Source: Holtiella tumoricola
GTDB taxonomy: Bacteria > Bacillota > Clostridia > Lachnospirales > Cellulosilyticaceae
Assembly (NCBI RefSeq): GCF_027857615.1
Contig: NZ_JAQIFT010000028.1
Coordinates: 1 to 64,000, forward strand
Length of the DNA stretch: 64,000 nucleotides
Direction of reading: 5' to 3'
The notes under the pieces are model-generated. The model ran no database searches, was not told the DNA's origin, and saw only the letters and a list, made by a program, of their open reading frames with translations. Positions within the stretch are counted from its first letter, which is position 1. Each line of letters starts with the position of its first letter. The translations under genes were made by a program, and so were the position numbers. Shown here in pieces: positions 1-7,982 of the stretch.

Positions 1-360
1 ATACCAACGCCAGATAGTAATAAACCAGGTATGAATAAGCCAGCAAAACCCGGAGAAGGTCCAGGTCCAGTGATCATACCAACGCCAGATAGTAATAAAC
101 CAGGTATGAATAAGCCAGCGAAGCCAGGAGAAGGTCCCGGCCCAGTGATTATACCAACGCCAGATAGTAATAAACCAGGTATGAATAAGCCAGCAAAACC
201 CGGAGAAGGCCCCGGCCCAGTGATTATACCAACGCCAGATAAGAATCAACCAGCAAAACCCGGAGAGGGTCCCGGCCCAGTCATCATGCCAATGCCAGGT
301 GAGAACGAACCAGAAGAACCTGAAGATGGTATAGGTCCAGTAATTATGCCGACTCCTGAT
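1..360 (+). repeat. Tandem coding repeats, 75-bp then 60-bp units
   Basis: Near-identical 75-bp units lie at 31-105 and 106-180. A third copy from 181 loses its last 15 bp and gives way to 60-bp units at 241-300 and 301-360, which are progressively diverged. Bases 1-30 are the end of another unit, so the array continues outside the window. The unit length is a multiple of 3, so copy-number change would keep the frame. The tract is clearly more GC-rich than its surroundings. Confidence 0.9.
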
Positions 361-1086
361 GAGGATGATCTAGGCGAGGGGTATGACCAAAGATATCAAG
401 ATGAAATTAAAGTATTAACTAGATTGCAAAATTTATTCAGTGAGTCTTCTGATAAGGAAATGCTTGCTAGACGTGTTCAAAGTATTATAGAAGATAGTGT
501 TAAACCTCTATCACAATCAACTTCATTCAACCAAAATAGAGCCAATGCAGTACCTCATAAAAATAGAGAAGATGAAGAGCAACAGTATTTAAATGAGATA
601 GAAAATGTATTAAAGTCCATTCAAAATAACATGAATGCAACAAAAGATGAAAAAAAAAGCCCTTTTAATGAAAAAGAGACAGTAGAAAATGAAAAAGTAG
701 AAGACAAAGAGGATGAGAAGCAAGATATAAAAGGTGACTTACTCAGAGTAAGAGATATCTTCACAGATTCATCAGAAATAGAACCTTTTGAAGAAAAAGA
801 TGAAGAAATTGATTGGGTAAGGATTTCTATGGCAGAGCTTATATCTATGCCACAATTTTCTTATGAGTGGTGTACTAACCCATTTGTAACTTATTGTTAT
901 CATAAATTTGGATTCTTAATCTTAGGAAGAGATAAGAATATTGAGCAATACTATATTGGTATACCAGATATTTATGATACAAAACGTAAATTTATTTTAT
1001 CGATTGATAAAATAGAATCTTTTAGAGGCAGAAGTAACAAGGCTCTTCAACCAGGTGATTATGGCTATTGGATTGTAAGGGTTTAA
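1..1086 (+). CDS. Repeat-rich protein with C-terminal globular domain, 5' end outside window
   Basis: The reading frame is open to the left edge, so the true start lies upstream; 361 residues are visible. The first ~120 residues are Pro/Gly-rich repeats of the type KPGEGPGPVIIPTPD, in 25-residue and then 20-residue units. A charged, Glu/Lys-rich, probably coiled or disordered middle (about residues 125-270) follows. The last ~90 residues form a compact domain beginning WVRISMAEL and ending GDYGYWIVRV, with conserved-looking Trp/Tyr/Cys positions. That C-terminal domain resembles an uncharacterised family I associate with Lachnospiraceae (DUF6128-like); this is from memory and unverified. No signal peptide can be judged because the N-terminus is missing. 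A T-tailed hairpin follows the stop. Function unknown; a linker-plus-domain structural or surface protein is possible. Confidence 0.75.
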   Translation: MPTPDSNKPGMNKPAKPGEGPGPVIIPTPDSNKPGMNKPAKPGEGPGPVIIPTPDSNKPGMNKPAKPGEGPGPVIIPTPDKNQPAKPGEGPGPVIMPMPGENEPEEPEDGIGPVIMPTPDEDDLGEGYDQRYQDEIKVLTRLQNLFSESSDKEMLARRVQSIIEDSVKPLSQSTSFNQNRANAVPHKNREDEEQQYLNEIENVLKSIQNNMNATKDEKKSPFNEKETVENEKVEDKEDEKQDIKGDLLRVRDIFTDSSEIEPFEEKDEEIDWVRISMAELISMPQFSYEWCTNPFVTYCYHKFGFLILGRDKNIEQYYIGIPDIYDTKRKFILSIDKIESFRGRSNKALQPGDYGYWIVRV

Positions 1087-1090
1087 AGCA

Positions 1091-1118
1091 AAGAGGTGTG
1101 AAAAACACCTCTTTTTTA
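1091..1118 (+). terminator. Intrinsic terminator of the repeat protein gene
   Basis: A 9-bp perfect stem (AAGAGGTGT / ACACCTCTT) with a 5-nt loop is followed by a T run, starting a few bases after the stop codon. Confidence 0.85.
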
Positions 1119-1145
1119 TATGGCATAGAAAAAAATTTGAAATGA

Positions 1146-1154
1146 TGGTATAAT
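1146..1154 (+). promoter_or_regulatory. Probable extended -10 promoter for deoC
   Basis: TGGTATAAT is an extended -10 element (TG-N-TATAAT). No good -35 hexamer lies 17 bp upstream, which is common for extended -10 promoters. It lies about 75 bp before the deoC start and just after the preceding terminator. Confidence 0.5.
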
Positions 1155-1228
1155 CTACAAAGAGAATTTTTCATAGAAAAGTAGTAAAAATACTATACTA
1201 AATAAAAAGAATAATATGAGGTGACCAA

Positions 1229-1906
1229 ATGAATTTAGCAAGTTATATTGACCATACAATTTTAAAACCAGAAGCAACAAAACAAGATGTACTTAGACTT
1301 TGTGATGAAGCAAAACAATATGGATTTGCTTCTGTATGTGTAAATGCTTACTATACAAAATTAGTAGCTGATGCTCTTTGTGGTAGTGAAGTAAAAACAT
1401 GTGTAGTAGTAGGTTTCCCTTTAGGTGCAACATTCACAGAAATTAAAGCACGTGAAACAGAAGTAGCTATTGCAAATGGTGCTGATGAAGTAGATATGGT
1501 AATTAACGTTGGTGCACTTAAAGATAAAGACTATGATATAGTTGAACAAGATATTAAAGCAGTTGTAGATGCAGCAAAAGGTAAAGCAATTGTAAAAGTA
1601 ATCATCGAAACTTGTCTTCTTACAGATGAAGAAAAAGTTAAAGCTTGTGAACTTTCAGTTGCAGCAGGTGCTGACTTTGTAAAAACTTCTACAGGATTTA
1701 GTACAGGTGGTGCAACTGTAGAGGATATAGCACTTATGAGAAAAACAGTTGGTGATAAAGCATTAGTTAAAGCATCTGGTGGTGTAAGAGATTTCAAAGG
1801 TGCAAAAGCAATGGTAGATGCAGGTGCAGACCGTATTGGTGCAAGCAGTGGTATCAAAATTGTTATGCATCAAGATGAAGAAGCAACACCAGGCGGAATG
1901 TACTAA
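1229..1906 (+). CDS. deoC: Deoxyribose-phosphate aldolase
   Basis: 225 residues, the usual length for the short bacterial DeoC form. DeoC cleaves 2-deoxyribose 5-phosphate to acetaldehyde and glyceraldehyde 3-phosphate in deoxynucleoside catabolism (cytosolic class I aldolase). The Schiff-base lysine is K152 in DFVKTSTGFS; the second active-site lysine is K181 in ALVKASGGVRD; D89 in DEVDMV matches the proton-relay Asp. The C-terminal Tyr (Y225), important in characterised DeoC enzymes, is present. GAGGTGA precedes the ATG. trmB begins 24 bp after the stop, so the two are probably cotranscribed, although trmB has no link to deoxyribose metabolism. No other deo genes are nearby. Confidence 0.96.
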   Translation: MNLASYIDHTILKPEATKQDVLRLCDEAKQYGFASVCVNAYYTKLVADALCGSEVKTCVVVGFPLGATFTEIKARETEVAIANGADEVDMVINVGALKDKDYDIVEQDIKAVVDAAKGKAIVKVIIETCLLTDEEKVKACELSVAAGADFVKTSTGFSTGGATVEDIALMRKTVGDKALVKASGGVRDFKGAKAMVDAGADRIGASSGIKIVMHQDEEATPGGMY

Positions 1907-1930
1907 ATAGACAGCGAGAGGGGATAAAAG

Positions 1931-2584
1931 ATGCGTCTGAGAAGAGACCCAAGAGCAACTGATTACTTAGCACAAGATGAGAGAGTTGTTCAAGACCCAA
2001 CACAGTACAAGGGTAAATGGCACGAAGTATTTGGAAATAATAACCCTATTCATGTTGAATTTGGATGTGGAAAAGGTGGATTTATTACAGAACTTGCTAG
2101 AAGAAATCCTGATATTAATTATATTGCAGCTGAAAGAGCTGAAACAGTAGTATACAAAGCATGTAAAAAGGCCAATAGAGAAGAAACACCAGAAAATCTA
2201 CGTTTCTTATTTGAAGACGTAGCAAATTGTATGGATATTTTTGAAGCAGGAGAAATTGAAAGGCTTTATCTTAATTTCTCAGATCCATGGCCTAAAAAAC
2301 GTTATGCAAAAAGACGTTTAACATACCGTGATTTCCTCAAAAAGTATGCCGTTATCTTAGGTGAAACAGGAGAAATTCATTTTAAAACAGATAATAAAGG
2401 TCTATTTGCATCTTCAATTGAAGAATTCTCAATTGAAGGTTGGCTTATGAAGAATGTAACACTTGATCTTCATAATAGTGATATGGAAGACAATATTATG
2501 ACAGAGTACGAGAAGAAATTCTCCGAGATGGGCTTTACTATTAATAGATTAGAAGCAGTACCACCAAGAAAAGTCTGCAAATAA
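1931..2584 (+). CDS. trmB: tRNA (guanine-N7-)-methyltransferase
   Basis: 217 residues, normal for TrmB, which methylates N7 of G46 in the tRNA variable loop using S-adenosylmethionine. The SAM-binding motif I is FGCGKGG around residues 44-50, with an acidic partner in AAERAE near 66-71. The family signature FSDPWPKKRYAKRRL lies at residues 116-130, and a TEYEKKF segment near the C-terminus also fits. A GAGAGGGG ribosome binding site precedes the ATG. The gene follows deoC closely. Soluble cytosolic enzyme; nothing unusual seen. Confidence 0.96.
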   Translation: MRLRRDPRATDYLAQDERVVQDPTQYKGKWHEVFGNNNPIHVEFGCGKGGFITELARRNPDINYIAAERAETVVYKACKKANREETPENLRFLFEDVANCMDIFEAGEIERLYLNFSDPWPKKRYAKRRLTYRDFLKKYAVILGETGEIHFKTDNKGLFASSIEEFSIEGWLMKNVTLDLHNSDMEDNIMTEYEKKFSEMGFTINRLEAVPPRKVCK

Positions 2585-2629
2585 TTCATTACTTCATATA
2601 CTATAGTAAAAGTATATGAGGTGATAAAT

Positions 2630-2839
2630 ATGCGTTTTTTTGAACAAGTTCAATATAAATTACGAACCTTTTTATATGAACAAGAGCGTGCAAAAGCAAA
2701 TAAGAAAACCGGAAGTTCTTATTCAAGTAATAAAAATGATGAAGAAAAGCCAATAAAAAAGATTATGAATTCTTTAGATGAGATGGATGCATACCTCGAG
2801 GAAAAAGTTGAGGAATGGAATCTTAAAATTAAGAGATAA
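2630..2839 (+). CDS. Small conserved-looking protein of unknown function
   Basis: 69 residues, beginning MRFFEQVQYKLRTFLYEQ. A longer reading from GTG at 2621 is possible, but GAGGTGA at 2618-2624 is the ribosome binding site and overlaps that GTG, so the ATG at 2630 is the start. The N-terminal ~20 residues look like an amphipathic helix. The middle is Lys/Ser/Asn-rich and hydrophilic, and the C-terminal segment (SLDEMDAYLEEKVEEWNLKIKR) is charged and helical. There are no membrane segments or cysteines. It sits between trmB and trxA on the same strand. I do not recognise the family. Confidence 0.7.
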   Translation: MRFFEQVQYKLRTFLYEQERAKANKKTGSSYSSNKNDEEKPIKKIMNSLDEMDAYLEEKVEEWNLKIKR

Positions 2840-2919
2840 TAATTATAGAATAAGATATATTCAAGACTCAAAACATATGATAAAGTATATGTAATCAATG
2901 AAAAATGGAGGAAAAAAAT

Positions 2920-3237
2920 ATGTCATTCAAATTTACAGATGAAAACTTTCAACAAGAAGCTTTAGAATCAAACATTCCGGTTATCGTAGACTTTTACGCA
3001 GATTGGTGTGGACCATGCAAAATGATGGCGCCAATTATTGATGAACTTGCTACACAATATGAAGGCAAAATCAAAATTGGTAAAGTAAATACAGATGAAA
3101 GCCGTGCTGTTGCATCAAAATACAACATCATGAGTATTCCAACAATTCTTTTCATCAAAGATGGTCAAGTAGTAGAAACAACTGTTGGTGCATTACCAAA
3201 ACAAGTACTTGAACAAAAAATTAGCCAACTATTCTAA
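2920..3237 (+). CDS. trxA: Thioredoxin
   Basis: 105 residues, standard thioredoxin size. The redox-active motif WCGPC is at residues 29-33 (Cys30, Cys33), preceded by VDFYAD. The cis-proline loop SIPT and the C-terminal GxLPK-type segment are present. It reduces protein disulfides in the cytosol, normally with thioredoxin reductase, which is not encoded here. GGAGG at 2907-2911 is the ribosome binding site, so translation starts at the ATG at 2920 rather than the in-frame ATG at 2905, which overlaps it. A long palindromic terminator follows. Confidence 0.97.
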   Translation: MSFKFTDENFQQEALESNIPVIVDFYADWCGPCKMMAPIIDELATQYEGKIKIGKVNTDESRAVASKYNIMSIPTILFIKDGQVVETTVGALPKQVLEQKISQLF

Positions 3238-3262
3238 GAATAAATACTAATTGATTTAAAAT

Positions 3263-3304
3263 AATAAGCCTTAGTATATGAGATCTCATATACTAAGGCT
3301 TATT
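3263..3304. terminator. Bidirectional terminator between trxA and the convergent permease gene
   Basis: A perfect 42-bp palindrome (21-bp arms, no formal spacer, centred on AGATCT) lies between two convergent genes. AT-rich flanks on both sides are compatible with use in both directions. Confidence 0.75.
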
Positions 3305-3325
3305 TATATGCTTGATATAAACTAA

Positions 3326-4576
3326 TTATTTTTTATTTTCTTCTTCAAAATGTAGATGAGGTGGATCATAAGGAATAACATCCTCAGGGGATAATTTAGG
3401 TAAGTCTATATCTTTTGTACGTAGGCGCTTATCAATCCATCTGTTAATCATAGAAAGAAGAACTGCAAGTATTGGGGAAGCAAAGAACATACCTAAAGGT
3501 CCAGCGATTGCTCCTCCTATAGTAATTGCTGAAATAATCCAGAAAGGTGTAATACCTATAGAATCACCTAATATTTTTGGACCTAAAATAAGCCCATCAA
3601 ATTGTTGAAGGATAAGGATAAAGATAGCTACAATAATAGCTGCTTTAGGGCCTTCAAATAATGTAAGGATAACAGCTGGAATCGCTCCAATAAATGGTCC
3701 AAAATAAGGAATCATATTACATACACCTACAATGAAAGAAAGAAGAAGGGCATATGGATTTTGAAGTATAGAAAGACCAATAAAGCAGATAACACCAATA
3801 ATTAATGAATCTAAAGATTTACCAATGAAAAATCTAATAATCGTAGCATGTGCTTCAGAAGCTACACTAACGATCTTGCTCGCTGTAGGATATTTAAAGA
3901 GAGCGTAGACAGCACGTTTTGTGCCATTAGTAAAAGTCTCTTTTTGCATAACAGCATAAGACGCAATTACAAAGCCGATGACTAAGTTTAAAAAAGTACC
4001 TGTTATAGACATTGTACTAGAAACTAACTTATCGAAAACAGATTGTAAAGCAGAAGGGTTGATAAGCTCGCTAACCTTTGCAGGGTTAATGATTTCATTA
4101 ACAAATTGAGATAAATCTGGATAAGCTAGTGCATCATTAATAGCAAATTGAAGTTTACCAAGGGCATCTTGGAGTTCTCTGAGATAGGTTGGTAAGTTAT
4201 TTACTAGTAATCTAATATTATCTAATATCTGTGGAATTAAGAATCTGATGGTTAGAAAGACTGTGCCAAAGAGGCATAAATAAACAATAATGATTGATAA
4301 GACACGCAAGCGTTGATAATCCTTAGAGTTATTTGAATGTGTCAATTTAATAAGATGACGTTCAAAAAATGCAACTGCTGGATTCATCAAATATGCAATA
4401 AGCAATCCGTAAAGGATAGGGGTAAAAATACTTATAACTGATTTGACATAACCGTATACATTAGGGATGATATTATCGGTATTTGATGAAATACGGTAAA
4501 TAAGAATAGAAGCAGTTAAAACAAAAAGGGTATATAGTGCAATTTTAATATATTTTGCATCCCAGATTTTTTTCAA
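3326..4576 (-). CDS. AI-2E family (YdiK/YtvI-like) membrane permease
   Basis: 416 residues with several hydrophobic segments: one near the N-terminus (about 10-30), a pair around 45-65 and 85-115, and a cluster from about 240 to 375. The family-typical stretches VGVCNMIPYFGPFIGAIPA and GLILGPKILGDSIG are clear, as is the amphipathic region before them. The family is named for proposed AI-2 export, but members transport varied or unknown substrates. The start is TTG with AGGAGGG upstream at suitable spacing. It is convergent with trxA. It is one of three paralogous family members within 10 kb. The C-terminal tail is charged and cytoplasmic-looking. Confidence 0.88.
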   Translation of the reverse strand: MKKIWDAKYIKIALYTLFVLTASILIYRISSNTDNIIPNVYGYVKSVISIFTPILYGLLIAYLMNPAVAFFERHLIKLTHSNNSKDYQRLRVLSIIIVYLCLFGTVFLTIRFLIPQILDNIRLLVNNLPTYLRELQDALGKLQFAINDALAYPDLSQFVNEIINPAKVSELINPSALQSVFDKLVSSTMSITGTFLNLVIGFVIASYAVMQKETFTNGTKRAVYALFKYPTASKIVSVASEAHATIIRFFIGKSLDSLIIGVICFIGLSILQNPYALLLSFIVGVCNMIPYFGPFIGAIPAVILTLFEGPKAAIIVAIFILILQQFDGLILGPKILGDSIGITPFWIISAITIGGAIAGPLGMFFASPILAVLLSMINRWIDKRLRTKDIDLPKLSPEDVIPYDPPHLHFEEENKK

Positions 4577-5056
4577 AAGTAAATCCCTCCTACTATAATG
4601 TTAATTTATTTTATCATAGATAAAGCATGATGCCTAAGAAAAATTAATTAAGATTTATTAATAAATAGACATGTTGTTTTTCTATTAAAAATGTCATTTA
4701 AATTACATACTATATACTATATATTAGATATGTTAAAAGGATAAGTAGATTAGAAAAAAATAGGTTAAAATTAGAGGAGTTATTGAAGCTTAAGAATATA
4801 GTTATTTAATGTTATGCTGATTGCCTACATGTGTATAGAAATGGTTTTTGAAATTGAGTTATATGAGCAATAGTATTCCTATAGAGTATGTACAGAAATT
4901 ATATAAGTCAAACTTGAGTAGAAATGAAGATATATAATTAAATGAAGTAGGTCTTAAATTAGAGTCTATATGAATAAGATAGTGGTGTTAGAAGTATAGA
5001 GAAAATATAAGATATTTACTTTGAGAACACAAAATAAAAAAATATAAGATAAGTAG
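4577..5056. other. AT-rich intergenic stretch, no gene recognised
   Basis: About 480 bp between the permease start and the tRNA promoter. It is very AT-rich, with no open frame bearing a ribosome binding site, no terminator-like hairpin and no conserved RNA motif I recognise. The part next to 4577 must carry the leftward permease promoter, which I cannot pinpoint. Confidence 0.5.
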
Positions 5057-5085
5057 TTGACAAAAGTCCTTAGGTTATATATAAT
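5057..5085 (+). promoter_or_regulatory. Consensus promoter of tRNA-Leu
   Basis: TTGACA at 5057-5062 and TATAAT at 5080-5085 are both perfect, with a 17-bp spacer, 25 bp upstream of the tRNA 5' end. Confidence 0.85.
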
Positions 5086-5110
5086 TAAACATGTCTTAAA
5101 AAACAAATAC

Positions 5111-5195
5111 GCGATTGTGGCGGAATTGGCATACGCGCTAGACTAAGGATCTAGTGCCTGTAACGGGCTTGGGGGTTCGAGTCCCCCCAATCGCA
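5111..5195 (+). tRNA. tRNA-Leu, anticodon AAG
   Basis: The acceptor stem GCGATTG pairs with CAATCGC. The anticodon stem CTAGA/TCTAG encloses loop CTAAGGA, giving anticodon AAG (5145-5147), which reads CUU leucine codons after A34 conversion. A long variable arm (class II, GCC-loop-GGGC) and a T arm with GGTTCGAGTCC are present. The discriminator base is A, and the CCA end is not encoded. It is a single-gene transcription unit with its own promoter and terminators. Confidence 0.95.
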
Positions 5196-5200
5196 TACAT

Positions 5201-5233
5201 AACCTTGAAACAGAAATGTTTCGAGGTTTTTTG
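5201..5233 (+). terminator. Terminator after tRNA-Leu
   Basis: An 11-bp stem (AACCTTGAAAC / GTTTCGAGGTT, one G-T pair) is followed by TTTTTTG. Confidence 0.85.
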
Positions 5234-5250
5234 TTTATCTAAAGTTATAA

Positions 5251-5282
5251 AAAGGTTCTAGCATTTGCTAGAGCCTTTTTAT
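5251..5282 (+). terminator. Second terminator-like hairpin after tRNA-Leu
   Basis: Stem AAAGGTTCTAGC / GCTAGAGCCTTT (one G-T pair) plus a T run, 18 bp beyond the first terminator. It probably acts as a backup. Confidence 0.7.
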
Positions 5283-5421
5283 TTTGCCAGCATTCGACTT
5301 TTGATGGCATTTTATATAAGATGAAATTTAAAATAGATAGTCTCTGATGAATAAAATAATGAGAAATTGGTCAAAATGTATAAAAAAGAAAAATGTTTTT
5401 ATGCACTTTATTTATAGAATG

Positions 5422-5447
5422 AAGTATGTTAAAATGATAACATACTT
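5422..5447. repeat. Perfect inverted repeat in AT-rich intergenic DNA
   Basis: Ten-base arms AAGTATGTTA / TAACATACTT with a 6-nt centre. There is no T run, so it is not an obvious terminator. It could be an operator or an RNA hairpin. Confidence 0.5.
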
Positions 5448-5613
5448 TACTGAAGTAAATGAATTTGCTTACTTTCGTTTTAGATTACAAAATATACAAT
5501 CTTTCTAGAATAAAATATAAAATATGTCTAAAAAAGTCACGACGTTTACAATTCGTTTACAAATAGGACAAATAATATTCATAAACAGGTGTTATTATAT
5601 TACACGAACGGAC

Positions 5614-5834
5614 AAGTAATATAATAATATTACTTTGGGAGTAATTATTTGTTACTTTTATTCCCCTAAACCCTTGATTAGATAAATGTAAAGATTCCGT
5701 ATTTGCATCATTTCTAAACTCCCCTAAACATATAATTACACATAAAAGTAACAAAATTATTTCCGTAAATAGCAAACCCTTACAAAACTCTATTTTAAGG
5801 CATCGCATTTCCCCAATGCGATGCCTCTTTTTTT
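5614..5834 (+). ncRNA. Candidate rod-shaped structured RNA ending in an intrinsic terminator
   Basis: No credible coding frame exists here, yet the stretch ends in a strong terminator and can fold into a long rod. Bases 5649-5661 pair perfectly with 5742-5754, and 5637-5646 pair with 5755-5764 (two G-U pairs), separated by a 2-nt bulge. Inside this stem two copies of CCCCTAAAC (5663-5671 and 5721-5729) face each other as an unpaired bubble, capped by an irregular hairpin. A local 9-bp hairpin sits at 5614-5635. This architecture is reminiscent of 6S RNA (rod with central bubble), but I cannot assign a family. No clear promoter was found and the 5' end is uncertain. It lies between tRNA-Leu and a permease gene that has its own promoter. 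Confidence 0.4.
5798..5834 (+). terminator. Strong intrinsic terminator of the candidate RNA
   Basis: A perfect 12-bp stem (AGGCATCGCATT / AATGCGATGCCT) with a TCCCC loop is followed by CTTTTTTT. No plus-strand gene precedes it, which is the main reason to suspect a non-coding transcript. Confidence 0.85.
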
Positions 5835-5891
5835 GTCTAAAAAATTAACAGACATATATGGAAAATTCTATAAAATACTTTTCTATCTAGC

Positions 5892-5920
5892 TTGACATGA
5901 TTTAAACAGCGTTATAGCAT
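5892..5920 (+). promoter_or_regulatory. Probable promoter for the YtvI-like gene and fumarase genes
   Basis: TTGACA at 5892-5897 with a weak -10 (TAGCAT at 5915-5920, or the overlapping TATAGC) at near-standard spacing, about 40 bp before the TTG start. Confidence 0.45.
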
Positions 5921-5957
5921 AAGATTAGGATTATTTTGTGAAAAGGGAGGTATCTCG

Positions 5958-7118
5958 TTGTTAACAGATCGAGCAGAGCAGTGGTATGAAAAAATGGGTA
6001 AAAAGTTTGGTCGTGTTATATCTTTTATATTGATATTGTTTGGTGTATATATTTTCTTTAAATATATACTAGAACTTATATTACCTTTTGTAATTGCTTG
6101 GATATTAGCAAGTTTGTTGGATCCTTTTGTAACCTTTTTGAAAAAGAAGCTTAAGGTTCATCGTGGATTGGGAACATTGCTATCTATGGCTACTGTATTA
6201 ACAGCCTTTTTTGGATTAATTACCTTCCTTGTAAAGTTATTGTGGCAACAGATAGTTGGTTTTGCAGATGCATTTCCTAATTATGCAGAACAAATACAAT
6301 ATACATTGGAAAATATACAGGTTCAATTCCAAGGTGTGATGGATACATTGCCTTTACCTGAAGCTATTCAATCTTTAGATGATTTGATTAATACTGTTTT
6401 GAATAGTATCAGTGGATTTTTGTCAGACCTAGTAAGTAGTACAGCAAGTATAGTAAGTAAGGTACCAAATGGTGTGTTCTTTATAATTGTTGTATTAATA
6501 GCAACTTTCTTTATGACTAAGGATAGAAAAATGATTAAAGACTTTGTGAAAGCACAATTGCCAGAAAAGCTTACAGATAAGGTAGTACTCCTACAAAATG
6601 GCTTGAAAAGAGCCTTAGGGGGATATGTAAAGACACAACTAATTTTGATGTGCTTTACATTTGTAATTTGTCTAATTGGTTTATTAATACTACAAAGACC
6701 TTATGTGTTGCTTGTAGCTCTTGGTATAGCTATTTTAGATGCATTACCTTTGTTTGGAAGTGGAGCAGTACTTATTCCATGGTCAATTTTTCATCTATTA
6801 TCAGGGAATGTTGTTTTAGCAATAGGACTTATTGCGATTTATGGCATTATTGCAGTAATGAGACAAATTATGGAGCCTAAGGTATTATCTACTCAAATAG
6901 GTGTTTATGCCCTTGTAACGGTTATGGCTATGTATATTGGATTTAAAGTAATAGGTGTATTTGGCTTGATTATAGGCCCTATTATCGCCGTTATGCTTAA
7001 AACTTTACAAACAATAGGTTTATTGCCAAATTTTAAACCAGTTCCAGATAATGATAATGAACAGCCTATGAAAGGACAACTTAAGTTAGACCAACTAGAT
7101 AAAACGAATAGCAAATAA
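5958..7118 (+). CDS. AI-2E family transporter, YtvI-like sporulation membrane protein
   Basis: 386 residues. Paired N-terminal membrane segments lie at about 20-60, a long amphipathic middle follows, and a cluster of membrane helices runs from about 160 to 365, typical of AI-2E/YtvI permeases. The start is TTG with GGGAGG 7 bp upstream. The size and the N-terminal arrangement resemble the sporulation integral membrane protein YtvI, but the substrate and the sporulation role are inferred. It is followed 10 bp later by the fumarase alpha gene, so the three genes are probably cotranscribed. Confidence 0.85.
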   Translation: MLTDRAEQWYEKMGKKFGRVISFILILFGVYIFFKYILELILPFVIAWILASLLDPFVTFLKKKLKVHRGLGTLLSMATVLTAFFGLITFLVKLLWQQIVGFADAFPNYAEQIQYTLENIQVQFQGVMDTLPLPEAIQSLDDLINTVLNSISGFLSDLVSSTASIVSKVPNGVFFIIVVLIATFFMTKDRKMIKDFVKAQLPEKLTDKVVLLQNGLKRALGGYVKTQLILMCFTFVICLIGLLILQRPYVLLVALGIAILDALPLFGSGAVLIPWSIFHLLSGNVVLAIGLIAIYGIIAVMRQIMEPKVLSTQIGVYALVTVMAMYIGFKVIGVFGLIIGPIIAVMLKTLQTIGLLPNFKPVPDNDNEQPMKGQLKLDQLDKTNSK

Positions 7119-7128
7119 GGAGAAACAT

Positions 7129-7971
7129 ATGCGAAAGATTCATGTAAATGAAATAATTGAAGCGGTGAAAACTGCCTGTATAGAGGCGAACTATAATCTA
7201 CCTAAAGATATGCTTCAAGCCTTAGAAAGTAGAACAACTATTGAGAGCAATAATTTAGGCAAGGAAATACTTCAAGATATTTGTGAAAATGCTTATTTAG
7301 CACAAAAAGAAGCTATTCCTATTTGCCAAGACACGGGTAGTGCTGTTGTGTTTGTAAATTTAGGTCAAGAAGTATATATAGAAGGTGGTTTGTTAAAAGA
7401 TGCTATTAATGAAGGAGTAAGAAGAGGCTATAAAGAAGGTTACTTAAGAAAGTCTATAGTTGAAAACCCTTTATATAGAAAGAACACAGGAGACAATACA
7501 CCAGCAATTATTCATTTTGATATAGTTGAAGGAGATGACTTTGAAATGGTTATTGCCCCTAAAGGGGGTGGCAGTGAGAATATGAGCAAAGTATATATGC
7601 TTACACCATCTCAAGGAATTGAAGGTGTAGAGGCAGCAGTATTAGAGGCAGTTAAAATAGCAGGGCCCAATGCATGCTTACCTATGGTAGTGGGTATAGG
7701 TATCGGTGGTAACTTTGAACAATGTACCCTTTTGGCAAAAAAAGCGTTGGTAAGATCAGTTGGAAGTAATAATCCAGATGAACGTATGAGTGCATTAGAA
7801 CAAGAATTATTACAGAAGATTAATGCATTAGGTATTGGGCCACAAGGTTTAGGTGGAGATACATCAGCGCTAGCTGTACATATAGAAGATTATCCATGTC
7901 ATATTGCATCTATGCCATTAGCTATCAATATAGGATGTCATGTTAATAGACATATTAGCGTAAGGTTATAG
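7129..7971 (+). CDS. fumA: Fumarate hydratase class I, alpha subunit
   Basis: 280 residues, the N-terminal half of class I iron-sulfur fumarase split into two polypeptides, as in many anaerobes. It interconverts fumarate and malate. Probable [4Fe-4S] ligands are C66 (PICQDTG), C183 (NACLP) and C270 (GCHVNRH); their spacing (117 and 87) is close to that of E. coli FumA (119 and 94). APKGGGSENMS is also typical. The beta subunit follows 11 bp later. The related L-tartrate dehydratase alpha subunit is similar, but without tartrate genes nearby fumarase is more likely. The cluster makes the enzyme oxygen-sensitive. Confidence 0.93.
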   Translation: MRKIHVNEIIEAVKTACIEANYNLPKDMLQALESRTTIESNNLGKEILQDICENAYLAQKEAIPICQDTGSAVVFVNLGQEVYIEGGLLKDAINEGVRRGYKEGYLRKSIVENPLYRKNTGDNTPAIIHFDIVEGDDFEMVIAPKGGGSENMSKVYMLTPSQGIEGVEAAVLEAVKIAGPNACLPMVVGIGIGGNFEQCTLLAKKALVRSVGSNNPDERMSALEQELLQKINALGIGPQGLGGDTSALAVHIEDYPCHIASMPLAINIGCHVNRHISVRL

Positions 7972-7982
7972 GAGGAGACAAG

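Noticed and set aside
1..360. Regular repeats considered as a CRISPR array
   Set aside because: Units are contiguous, in frame and translated as Pro/Gly repeats, with no unique spacers and no cas genes.
4577..5056. Search for a gene or RNA in the 480-bp gap before tRNA-Leu
   Set aside because: No frame with a ribosome binding site, hairpin or conserved motif was found; only AT-rich sequence.
5557..5808. 83-codon open frame on the minus strand
   Set aside because: Its ATG lies in the stem of a terminator hairpin, with GGGGAA touching the start codon and no spacing. Its body coincides with the long RNA stem, and codon content looks random.
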